DNA of 64,000 nucleotides from Oscarella lobularis. Lineage: Eukaryota; Porifera; Homoscleromorpha; Homosclerophorida; Oscarellidae. The translations under genes and the position numbers were made by a program. The stretch spans positions 2,489,614-2,553,613 of the forward strand of contig NC_089181.1 of the NCBI RefSeq assembly GCF_947507565.1, given 5' to 3'. Positions 55,393 through 64,000 of the stretch are shown here, piece by piece. Position 1 is the first letter of the stretch, and each line of letters begins with the position of its first letter. Under the pieces are notes generated by a model. It ran no database searches and had not been told where the DNA came from. It saw nothing but the letters and a program-made list of their open reading frames with translations.

Positions 55393-58300
55393 ATGAATTC
55401 TATCGCCGAAGCGTTTGTTCGGCAGCGCAGCGTTCCGGACTGGAACATCGACACGATTCAGAACCAGTCTGCACTTCTATTAGGAGTAGGCGGCATCGGA
55501 TGTACGATTGCACTTGCTTTATGGTATAAACGGTCGGGTCGATGAACAACCTTGAGACCTCTTCTTCTCTTTAGCCGACTGGGAATCAAAAAACTTCACC
55601 TGCTCGACATGGACGTTGTCGATGCGACGAATTTGAATCGACAGGTAACTAAATAAAAAATAAATAATTCAAATAATTATTATATTCTTAGGTGCTCTAT
55701 TCGGCATCAGATGTCGGTCGCAAGAAAGTGGAGGCGGCTCGAGCCGGCCTGGCAGCGCACAATCTCCAGACAACACTCGTAGCTCATGACGTCGACGCCA
55801 TTGCCAAATGGGATCACGTCGTCGAATTGGCGAAGGAGTCAACCGTTGTTTTCAATGGGATCGATCACGGCGGCTATTTTGATTATGCTGTGACGTCGTT
55901 GTGCATTCGCCTCAGATGTCATTACGTGACGGCGAGTTCATACGGGCACACAGCCATTGCGGAAAATTTTCCGGTACCAAAACGCGTAGGAACCGGTAAG
56001 ATGACTGACTGACTGAGGGTTTTGGAATCCAACTAGTTACGCAATAAATTGTTCAAGGGCCATGTTGGGCATGTAACAATAGTCCAACAAATCAGGAGAT
56101 ATTGGACAAATTGGCTCCTCAAAAGATTATCTCCTACTCGAATTTGAATTTTGTTCCCAAGGTAAATCGTTTAGAAATGCGCGTTTGCGTCTCTCAGTTT
56201 CTCGTCTTTGTATCCAGGATACGCACATGCCTGGATCGCAGAGCTATGGATCGTCCGTTCTAGTCGCTTCCTTAGCCGCTCATCAGGCCGTCACCGCTTG
56301 GGCAAACAGCTTGTTCGAATTCGATACTATTCCCCACTGGGTCACATTCAACTTGAGAACGTTTGAAATGTTCTCCTACAAAGTCGAACAGAATTCTCAT
56401 TGCCGATTGTGTTGTGTGACGTCGGAGGAGAAGGAGGATCTCAAGCGCTCTTCTACAGCTCTCAACGCGAGAACGCTGTCAATCTACTTTGGTCGTCATG
56501 GCAAGGTTTCTCTTCGCGAAGTCGGCGGATCCGTTCGAGAGTACGCGAGTGGCTGCTTGAAAGAAGAGCCGAGTGAAGTGAGAGATAAACAATCAGAATA
56601 TCACGTCACTTATTGCTTTCTATAGGAATTGTGCAAAGCAGCTCACAGTCGGCTCAGCCCGCTAGCGGAGCTGGGCACGGAGTATGAAAACGTCTACGTG
56701 CCAGCTACACCGTCAACTGACCTTGTAGAGAGGTAAGCCTTTGTTTGGTCAGGCTATTGTTAGTTCATACATTCTACTAGTGGCTTTAATGAAGTGAAAG
56801 GTGGTCTTGGTGGTATGCTGTCGAAGCCCCTTCTAAAGGCAGCTGAAGGTTCCTTCAAGGCAATACCCAGGTAAATCATCTGTACTATAATTAAAATAGA
56901 AGTCACCTTTGTTCTAGTGGTGTTCGGTCGGCAATTCTGATCAACGACTCCAAAGGAATCTGTTATCGTCTAAAGGGTTGCGGTTGCTACACCGATTCCG
57001 GCGAATTTCGCGTTCCCTTTCCGTCGCAGCCTATTGAGGTAGCGTGTGCAGTGACGACGTCGCTGCCGTCCACATAAGTCGCGCTTATTGCAGAGTAAGA
57101 CAAGTGGCATCGAAATCAAGGGCTGCTGCTTCAAACACACGGCGGAAAGAGAACTGGTAAGTTTGACGCAGATACACGAGCATAGAGAATAAGACTACGC
57201 TAGTTCATGACGGAAAAAGTCGGTCGTCTTCTCGCTCCCCACGGACTCAAAGCGGGAAATGATCCTCTGGGTGCCTTTGCATATAGCCTGGGTGACGACG
57301 AGCCCTTTCCCAAAGTACGTAGCCTCGCTGGCTGGATTTTAAATTATCATAGATTTTAGATTCCAAAGTACTGCTGCGTGTACAAAACGATTGGGGAGAA
57401 ACGACTCGCTTCCGACCTCTTGGCGGGTTTGGAGCGTTTACTTCCAAGTCTAATACCCAATTTAGAACTAGATCAGGTAAATTAATTAACCATCATCTTC
57501 TTGTCCTTATTACAATTGTTCGTCTCGTAGATACTTTCGTTGTTTCCAGAACGTCGACTCCAAGGGAAAAGGTAGGATTCGTTTGCTGCACACTCGAGCA
57601 AGTATTAGCTAGTTGATTTTCTGTAGCGTACAAGCAACCTGGCGTGCTTGCTGTACATCGGACAACGTATATAATCGACTCTCTTTCTCCATTTCTGATC
57701 TCGTTTTGTTTTCAGTTATCGCCAATAGATATGTGCTGCCATCCCTTAGACGAGGTAGGCTCCTGCGAGAAGTTTGTTCATATTCCTAGCCTTTCTGCCT
57801 AGTCTGCTCCTGACACTCGTGCACGTGGAAGCGACGCTTTAGAACTCTGCAATGATCTGAAAAAGGTTTGCATTAGAGTTCTTTTTCGTTGGCCCTACGA
57901 TTATATTACTGCAGGTACTGCCGCTTGTGGAGGAACTAAAACTAAAGTGAGTCGTGGTTTTCTCAATACCTATCATTTTTCAACTTTGCTACAGGTACGG
58001 ATCATGTCTTGCCTTGCTTTACTGGCGTCTTGGCCGAGAGGCGGGTTTCTTTAAACGTCTCTTAGAGGTGCATTGCTTCGCAATAGGAAAAATTTATACC
58101 AGTTACTTTTTTTTTAATTAGGATAACTCTATCAGCTGGGGCTACTTCATTGACCACAATCCCTTTGAGCCACACTGCAACAGCCATCCGAATAATTTCG
58201 TTCTTGTCCCCGAGGTTAGTTTAGCATGCTTGATACGTATCTCTTGTCTGCTTCATTGTGCGTATATGTAGGCTTTGGAAGGGGAAGGGGGCCAGTTGTT

Positions 58301-59027
58301 GGCTCCTGTTGATTTTGACCTTGCCTTTAGTAAATCGGCAAGTAGACGTGCTATGCAGAGAGTTTCTCTCTAAGTGCCGACGTTTTAGACTTTCTTTTCG
58401 CCGTACACCGGCAATCCGGACGCTGATCTCTTCGACTCGTGGATTGCCAGTGAGCACGCCGAAATGGAGCGTGCACTTGGCGGAGAGCAGGCAAATTCAG
58501 GCGTTCAGGTTAGAATGCAATAGAGACTAAGTGCTGATTATGCATGTCTTTTTTAGATGAATGAAACGGAGCTGCTACCGCCACCACACGCGGCCCTCAA
58601 ATGGGGTCTCAGAGATACGCTTTTGGCCGGCTACAGATCTGCCTACGCCAAGCTGCCGGATTGTCATCCTATTCCGGACTGTTTGCAAACACCGGTACGA
58701 CGTCTTGTTGATCTCGTTCTGCTGCTTGGCAACGAGCATTAGACTCGTCACGTGATTACAATGGCTGCTGATGCGTTTCAATTCTAACCGTTTTCATGGC
58801 TCGTTTGCTCTGCCCCAACTGCAGTTTTACGTGCTCGAAGCCCCTTATGTCTCCGTCTCCGCACTGTGTACTGCAATTGATCACCCAGGACGACGTACTC
58901 CACGTAAGACTGTTTTCAATTAATTATACAACGCTATTTAGTTTGCATACACCTTCTGGACATACCGACGAGGCAGATGAAGAGCTTTCCGATGTCGCCA
59001 TTCACCTCCGGGCCCCGAGGTGACTAA
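55393..59027 (+). CDS. E1-like (ThiF/MoeB fold) protein with a large unrecognised C-terminal half
   Basis: About 17 exons. The N-terminal third is a ThiF-family adenylation domain: GVGGIGCTIALAL (ATP-binding GxGGIG), KLHLLDMDVVDATNLNRQ, GIDHGGYFDYAVTSLCIRLR and two zinc-type CxxC motifs (PCWACNN, HCRLC). The position of the UBA5 catalytic Cys reads GSQSYGSSVLVASLAAHQ, with no Cys. The C-terminal two thirds is Cys-rich (GCGCYTD, IKGCCFKHTAERELFMTEKV, KYCCVYKTIGEKRL, DMCCHPLDE). It ends in a domain with WGYFIDHNPFEPHCNSHPNN, FVLVPEALEGEGGQLLAPVD and WGLRDTLLAGYRSAYAKL that I do not recognise. Without splicing the frame stops at 58742. A GTACGA donor after CLQTP (58695) and an acceptor at 58823 add FYVLEAPYVSVSALCTAIDH and a last exon ending GPRGD at 59027, directly over an AATAAA. 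It starts 57 bp after HMBS. Confidence 0.75.
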
Positions 59028-59064
59028 ATAAAACCGGCCCAACTCGAGCCAGAGAGGTTAAACG

Positions 59065-59141
59065 CGGCGCAAACGCAGGGGATTCAATCCCCTACTCCCG
59101 TGGCATGAGTGATAAACTGCTACCCCACTTGGGCAAGACGC
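59065..59141 (-). mobile_element. tRNA-Gly(GCC)-like element, probable SINE head
   Basis: Read on the minus strand it resembles tRNA-Gly. An A-box-like TTGCCCAAGTGGGG is followed by an anticodon arm with stem ACTC/GAGT around a loop containing GCC (TGCCACG). A T-arm GGGGATTGAATCCCC follows, with a B-box-like GGATTGAATCC (plus strand 59078-59092). The acceptor stem does not pair (GCGTCTT against TGCGTTT), so a functional tRNA is unlikely. A tRNA-derived SINE or tRNA pseudogene fits better. The copy number in the genome is unknown. Confidence 0.55.
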
Positions 59142-59383
59142 GGTGGGTTACAATAGCGGTCCACCTGTGCCTTGGTATATAAAGGCACCCCCGGGACAGA
59201 TGGGTTACTGTCTCCCCGAATGGGGGCCTGGGTGAAAGGTTCCCTCTTTACGAAGACGCCGGGAGGATGTTAGTTTTCTCTGAGACACTTCCGGGTTACT
59301 TCCGGGTTTATTAAATAAAATAATACGGATTCCTCTACTGAGCAGTGCGCGGACAGTTTTTAACTACTAACGGGGTCTTGCCC
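59130..59383. repeat. 10-bp inverted repeat bracketing a hairpin-rich 250-bp segment
   Basis: tgggcaagac at 59130-59139 is matched by gtcttgccca at 59374-59383. The right copy sits in a perfect hairpin (ggggtc...gacccc). It may mark ends of a small non-autonomous element. Confidence 0.4.
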
Positions 59384-59882
59384 AGGACCCCGGAGTGAGC
59401 AGTCCTTTAGGTCATGCTCAGGACCATAGCACGCGATCTGCACCACGCGAATTCTACTTGCAACCGCGCGCTACTTAATTCCTATAAAAAAAAGTGTGTT
59501 TTTCCTTCGACTTCGCATCCTCCCAGGTCACGAGCTCTTCCGGTGCCGTCGGGGAACGTCAACATCTTCCCAGCACGTGTTCGTCACAAGGTATGCGCGC
59601 GCACATGATTGCGCAACATCCTGTCATCGTGTGACCACGAGAGAATGATGTAATCGGTCCCTTCATCAAAAGCTCCGACCGAACCACCTTTGCACTTTTG
59701 CATCAGCCAAGCGTCGTGAAAGCTCAGTTCCTCATTCGCCGACGAAAATTACGTCCTTCGAAGAATACTGGGACCACGACGCCGTTCGTGTAATTAACGT
59801 CAATTCGTACGCGACGACCGCCGCCGAATCGCGCCCGCCTTCTTACTCCGGCGTCGCACCCGCAAGCGCACCGTGCACTGGG

Positions 59883-60572
59883 ATGGCACAGCAGAGATTC
59901 TTCTACCAAGACGACGACGACAACGAGACAGGACATCCGCGTAAAGACGAATTGGTCTTAGTTCCGTATCACTATCACGCCGACGACGCCGGCGCAATCT
60001 ACGAACGCGAAGACGCCGTCGATTTGTCGGCGTTTATCGGGAACCAAGAGGTGGCCGCCGCCCATCCGGAGTTGCTCGAGGAGCTCCTCAAGCCGAGTAG
60101 GTTCATGAACGCGAAGCCGACGCCCGAGACCACGTTTCAAGTGCTGCGTCATTCGACGTCTTCTTCGTTATCCGGGACGGGAACGCCGACGTCAGCTCCA
60201 GCCTATCAAACTCAGTCAATGCTCAGTCTCGACGCCGCCGCCGCGGCGGCGTCGGCGAGCGAGAGCGCCAACGCGTCGCGGTGTACCTCGCCGACGACGA
60301 CGGCGACGTCGAAACGCAAGAGAAAGAATCACGTCGACAAGAACAGCGACGAATATCGCAAGCGACGCGAACGAAATAACATGGCCGTGAAAAAGAGTCG
60401 CGAAAAATCGCGCCAACGATCGATGGAGACCGAACAGAAGGTCCACGAGCTGTCGGTCGAGAATCAACGACTCCAGAATCGAATCGTTCTCCTAACGAAA
60501 GAGCTAGAAGTATTGAAAAGTCTTTTTGCGAGCAATCAGCAGACGCTGAGCGGTCGCATCGAAAGCAGTTGA
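59883..60572 (+). CDS. CEBP: C/EBP-family bZIP transcription factor (intronless)
   Basis: 229-aa single-exon protein. The N-terminal part includes YEREDAVDLSAFIGNQEVAA and HPELLEELLKPSR, resembling the short activation motifs of C/EBPs. After Ser/Ala-rich linkers comes the DNA-binding region: KNHVDKNSDEYRKRRERNNM, then AVKKSREKSRQRSMETEQKV, followed by a leucine zipper (HELSVENQRLQNRIVLLTKE, LEVLKSLF). The DEYRKRRERNN-AV-KSR signature is diagnostic of C/EBP (with Val in AV--SR). The intronless state is typical of vertebrate CEBPA/B/D. The exact paralogue is ancestral and cannot be named. Confidence 0.95.
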   Translation: MAQQRFFYQDDDDNETGHPRKDELVLVPYHYHADDAGAIYEREDAVDLSAFIGNQEVAAAHPELLEELLKPSRFMNAKPTPETTFQVLRHSTSSSLSGTGTPTSAPAYQTQSMLSLDAAAAAASASESANASRCTSPTTTATSKRKRKNHVDKNSDEYRKRRERNNMAVKKSREKSRQRSMETEQKVHELSVENQRLQNRIVLLTKELEVLKSLFASNQQTLSGRIESS

Positions 60573-60840
60573 TCCATTTGACTCCGTAGCGTTCTATAGT
60601 ACCTAGTTAGATAGATTGGAACATGATTTCATTTTCTCGTTAATTTGACAGATTCTACCTTCGGGGGAAAGAAGGTGGTTTAGAATCCTTTTGTTTTTTT
60701 TTTGAGCTGGTAGCCTGGTACGTAACACTCACTCACTCATTCACTATTACGCATTTACCTGTGATGAAAATTTCAATACATAATAAAAAACAATGGCAAA
60801 TTGATGACGGTGTAAAATAGGGAGAGCGAAGGGGGGGGGC
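60573..60840. other. Convergent 3' region, C/EBP / PXK-like
   Basis: 3' flanks of two convergent genes, with AATAAA at about 60782 on the plus strand (cataataaaaaac) and a G-run at 60830-60839. Confidence 0.5.
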
Positions 60841-62976
60841 CTATATGTGGGGTGCACTACGATCTCTAACGTCTACCGTTTTCTTGAGACTCGCTCCCTT
60901 ACGAATGTCACTGAGAAGCGCCGTTCTTTCTTTCGGTGCCGCCGCCTTACGCGTTTCTGCTGGTGGTGGAGGAGGAGGAGGAGGAGCGATTTGCTTCGGC
61001 ATTGGCGAAGGCGCTGAGAGTACGGACGCCGGCCGGCTACTGTCACTGGCAATTGAATCCGGATACCTTGGACCTGATTCTCTTCGACGCTTTGAGCTGG
61101 AATGACGACGTCAGAACCAATCGCATAACTAAAGTGTATTTTGTCTCACCCTCCCGTTGACGCAATTTTGCCTCTTCGTACAGCTTTCAATAACGGTTTG
61201 CTCACCGCGGGGATCGTGACCTTGTGGAGCAAAATGAAGCACGCAATCGAAATCAATATTCTTACTCACAGCTGAAGCATCGTAATGCTGAATCTCCTTT
61301 GGCTTGAATTGCTCGAAAAATACGCTCTGCGCAAGTTCTTTCACTTTCGGATAGCTCCTGTCTTCGTCTTCACTGGGAAAGATGAATTTGAGAAGCTATA
61401 ATTGTACTCGTTCGTATTATAGTCAATCTTCTTTTTGTTCTTACAGCTACGACGTCTGCTGAAGCTTTACACATTCTGTAGTCCTTGTCGGTGAGTCGCG
61501 ACGCGTTTCGAGGAAGAGCCAAGCCTGTAGCCATTTCATAAATCATGTGACCTGAGAAGATTTGCGTGTATTATTAGAGAAATGAGTCGACTCTTCGCTT
61601 TGCTACACGCGTTACCGAATAGTATCACTTCCGCATCCTGTTCATTATTTCTAAACGCTTTTTTCAGCTTTGGATTCAAGCCCAGCATCGTCTGCTCATA
61701 TCCGCTCAATCTTAAAGAATACGTCTAAATTAATTGATTGATGAAAAACAGCGATTCTGGAGTCTCACCGACAAACACGACTGTATACTATAACATTTCC
61801 CACGTGCAGGTGAACGCAAGGCGGAAATCCTTTTGACTTCAAGAATAGCAACGCCTAAAGAAGAAATATAAAATATATAATACATATAATTTTGTTCATG
61901 TAGTACCTCTAGCACTTGACGACCGTACTTGGCAATAGCAGCGCTGCTCAGAGGACGACCAAGTGGTCGCGAGTTCTGCTTGCTATCCGAGTCCAATGGA
62001 CTCGTCTGAGGAGATCGACGTTTCTTATGTACTCCGTCTGGTCTCTCGTCGCTTTCTTACCCCATAGATCAAGTCTCGGAGACTTCCTTTGCTTGAGAAC
62101 GGTTGCACGACGACCGAATAGCGTTGATTCGTGTCAAACGCAACGGTTCGAATGAACTGAAGATAGGGATGCTAGCGATAGGGGGAAAAAAAAAGTGACG
62201 TCAATGGAGGAGCGGACGTCTCCTCTCACTTTCAGTGCAGCAAAGAGCTGCTGTAAGTTCAGCGCCGTATTCTGCGTCATTGGCAACGAGCAAGTATTGC
62301 TGTAAGGAAGCTGAAAAAGAGATGAAGATCAATGTATCTATTTTTTTATTTCTTACCATAGACAATAGGAAATCTTCCTGGCCTCGCGACTCCCTCACAA
62401 TGAACCAATACTTATCGAGACGCCATCCTAGAAATAAAAAAAATGATGTGAAAAATAACTAATTATATATTTCATTTATGATAAACGAACCGAGTGCCTG
62501 ATATTGACTATACACTTCGTAGTCGTGCGAAGTTCTTAGATAGAACTGACAGCGAAGAAGCGCCGTTTCTGGGGAGGAAAACGAATGAATAGAAGGGGCG
62601 GGGACCAAACATCATCCTACTGTACTCTCTACCTTTTTCTTTTGCCTGTCGCGTTCGCATGCTCAGTTCAAGCGATTCGGAAAAGCCGAGTTCTTCTTTT
62701 CCGTTCAACGAGCTGCCGGTCAACGGCAAATAGGTGCGAAGACGATCGCGATGGCTACGAGGGGGAAAACGTGTTCGTTTTCGTTTTCTTTACGGGGGCC
62801 TCGATTGCTCACCGACGACGGTAGATGCACCAGACGACGAAAACGATTATGAGAAGAAAGGCACATCCTGCGACGATCGGAACCTGATGAGAACGCGCGT
62901 CGAATTCCTCGTGCACTGCACGAATCTGCGACTTCGTTACCCATATGTGATCTTTGAGAAAGGAAATGACGCTCAT
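60841..62976 (-). CDS. PXK: PXK/MONaKA/Slob-like pseudokinase with N-terminal membrane anchor and WH2 motif
   Basis: Related to PXK (MONaKA) and fly Slob, modulators of Na,K-ATPase and ion channels. The start MSVISFLKDHIWVTKSQIRA (62976) is followed by a transmembrane helix (VPIVAGCAFLLIIVFVVWCI). Then come LRCQFYLRTSHDYEVYSQYQ, ALGWRLDKYWFIVRESR and the kinase-like part: AKYGRQVLEVLHFLKSKGFP, HLHVGNVIVYSRVCRLSGYE (in place of HRD and DFG) and VILFGHMIYEMATGLALP. The end has a poly-Pro run and a WH2 motif (RTALLSDIRKGASLKKT), as in PXK. HLH and LSGY replace catalytic residues, so phosphotransfer is improbable. No PX domain was found; the membrane helix takes its place. Family assignment is good, the precise orthology less so. 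Confidence 0.83.
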
Positions 62977-63115
62977 CGCGCTCGCTTTCGTCGTTTTTTT
63001 AGTTCGAGTGAGTTGGGCAGGCGCATATCACGTGTCGCGCGGAGTCCCGTGATTCGGCGGAAAGGGGCGTGTATTCTACAAAAATTCAAAAATATACATT
63101 TAGGAAAGCAAACTC

Positions 63116-64000
63116 TCAGTCGCTTTCGCATTCGCTTTCGTCCGGATCATAATTGATAGGAATTTCAATTTCCATACAGTAAACGTAACTTTCACTTGAG
63201 GATTCGTTGTTGGCATCTGCACTTGTCACACATTTCTTACTGGAAGAGATTTTCAGCCCCGAGGTACCAGCCGAAACGCTGACCGGAACGTAATCTCCTC
63301 CCCCGTTGCCTTGACGACGACACTGCCGTCCCAAATCGGGCTCCGATGTCGAATCCATGCCGCTCAGACTACTCAAGTTGCCAAGCGACAACGACGATCC
63401 TGACTCGGATGACAGAGGAAGAGTATAGTCGACGGGACTGGCGTCGTCTTCAACGGGAACCACTGGCAGGGGTCTATGAATGACGCCGTGTCGTCGATTT
63501 GCAACGCGTTCAACGTCTTCGGCCGTCAATTGACGAATTTTTGTATCGTTGAAATTGTCGTCGCCGTCGTCTTTTTCTTCCGCCTCTTTCGTTTTCGGCT
63601 TTTGCCTTTTTCGTCCGTTTGCCGGCGTCCACGGCGTGGGCAACGTAATTGTATCCGGTCTGATCGATGCTTGGTTTTCAACCTTATCAATTATTGGATC
63701 ATCGTCTGAATTATGTTTCTTGTACAATCCTTCGAGCCCCGAAAAATCGCCTTGGCCACGTTGAGTTTGTGACTGGTATGAATGATAATAGAGCGTCAAT
63801 TTCGGTGTAGAGAAAGACCACCTACCTCTTTGGAATCATATGGAGTTACAGTTGATTTGCTTCGAATCTTGTCCGTTTTGTGACAGACAGCACTGAAGCA
63901 TCCCTGATGAAGCGACGTGCAAGCGCCGCTTGTTGAGTTATGCTCCAAAGGCGCACTGTGTCTCAAACTAAAAAAAAGAATTAGCCCAACGAAGTGAAGC
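63116..64000 (-). CDS. C-terminal part of an unidentified gene (5' end outside window)
   Basis: Two exons of a gene continuing beyond the right edge. The left exon (63116-63770) ends with the acidic SCDPDE-like tail YDPDESECESD and contains LTAEDVERVANRRHGVIHRP, LPLSSESGSSLSLGNLSSLS and YVPVSVSAGTSGLKISSS. The preceding exon (about 63830-63968) encodes HSAPLEHNSTSGACTSLHQG and SKSTVTPYDSKE. The junction (gtaggt donor, ataccag acceptor) is in frame. The sequence is Ser/Asp-rich and looks disordered, like the cytoplasmic tail of a membrane protein or a scaffold. No domain is visible. Orthology cannot be assigned from this portion. Confidence 0.65.

Larger units (their letters stand above)
59028..59882. 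other. Intergenic, E1-like gene to C/EBP, with repeat-like sequence
   Basis: Starts with a polyadenylation signal (AATAAA at 59027-59032). It contains a tRNA-Gly-like element, hairpins, a TATATAAAG (about 59179), and an 11-bp tandem duplication (acttccgggtt, 59287-59308). The C/EBP promoter and 5' UTR follow. An ATG-initiated frame at 59414-59608 shows no motif. Confidence 0.5.

Noticed and set aside
58796-59023. Separate small gene beginning MARLLCPNCSFTC
   Set aside because: The same bases make better sense as the last two exons of the E1-like gene (acceptor ctgcag at 58823, stop over AATAAA).
59065-59141. Functional tRNA-Gly gene
   Set aside because: The acceptor stem does not pair and the T-arm loop is atypical; a tRNA-derived repeat fits better.
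1-64000. CRISPR arrays, bacterial operons, ribosomal RNA genes, integrated viral genomes
   Set aside because: No spaced palindromic repeats, Shine-Dalgarno-led gene strings, rRNA-like sequence or viral structural genes were seen. The lambda-exonuclease-like gene stands alone and has introns.

Overview
The window is eukaryotic and almost certainly from an early-branching animal with a very compact genome. Most genes are split by short introns (about 45-150 bp) with ordinary GT-AG borders, neighbouring coding regions are often 50-200 bp apart, and both strands are used equally. The gene set is metazoan: a Hippo scaffold (Salvador), a TGF-beta-family ligand, a bursicon/DAN-like cystine-knot protein, C/EBP, an iRhom-type rhomboid, two PP2A B56 subunits, and ciliary genes (radial spoke head, MKS1). 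The compactness, the CpG-rich codon use (TCG, CGA, GAC, GCG) and the divergent animal signalling ligands suggest a sponge, with a homoscleromorph such as Oscarella as the best guess. The species is an inference.

Layout 1-16 kb: the 5' part of a radial spoke head 4/6 gene (minus) stands head to head with Salvador/SAV1 (plus). MKS1, EXOC8/Exo84, a secreted cystine-knot protein and a long coiled-coil gene follow, all plus. 16-24.5 kb is a minus-strand run: neudesin, a polysaccharide lyase family 8 enzyme, HIBCH, and a Tex/SRBD1-type RNA-binding protein. The last is head to head with mitochondrial ABCB10 (24.6-28 kb). 28.7-32.1 kb (minus) holds a TGF-beta-family ligand, an Asp-rich orphan and an intron-bearing lambda-exonuclease/YqaJ-type nuclease. 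The nuclease starts only 54 bp from WDR20 (plus). 34.6-36.3 kb is a membrane-anchored JmjC protein (minus).

36.4-48.5 kb (plus) carries two paralogous PP2A B56 regulatory subunits, one alpha/beta/epsilon-like and one gamma/delta-like. They flank a large zinc finger-ELM2-SANT co-regulator of the TRERF1/ZNF541 type. 49-59 kb is dense: a small orphan, MEA1 (minus), TOMM20, intronless ACOT8, an iRhom-type rhomboid that keeps a Ser-His dyad, a C6orf120-like secreted protein (minus), intronless HMBS, and a long E1-like (ThiF) protein with an unrecognised C-terminal half. A tRNA-Gly-like SINE candidate lies at 59.1 kb. Intronless C/EBP, a membrane-anchored PXK/MONaKA-like pseudokinase (minus) and the tail of an unidentified gene (minus) finish the window.

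The genes do not form one pathway. The recurring structural theme is head-to-head pairs sharing 50-190 bp promoters. The best candidates for new biology are the ThiF fusion protein, the lambda-exonuclease-like gene, the iRhom with an intact active site, the polysaccharide lyase, and the linked B56 pair. Gene spans below run from start codon to stop codon and include introns. Exon borders were read by eye and some are approximate.
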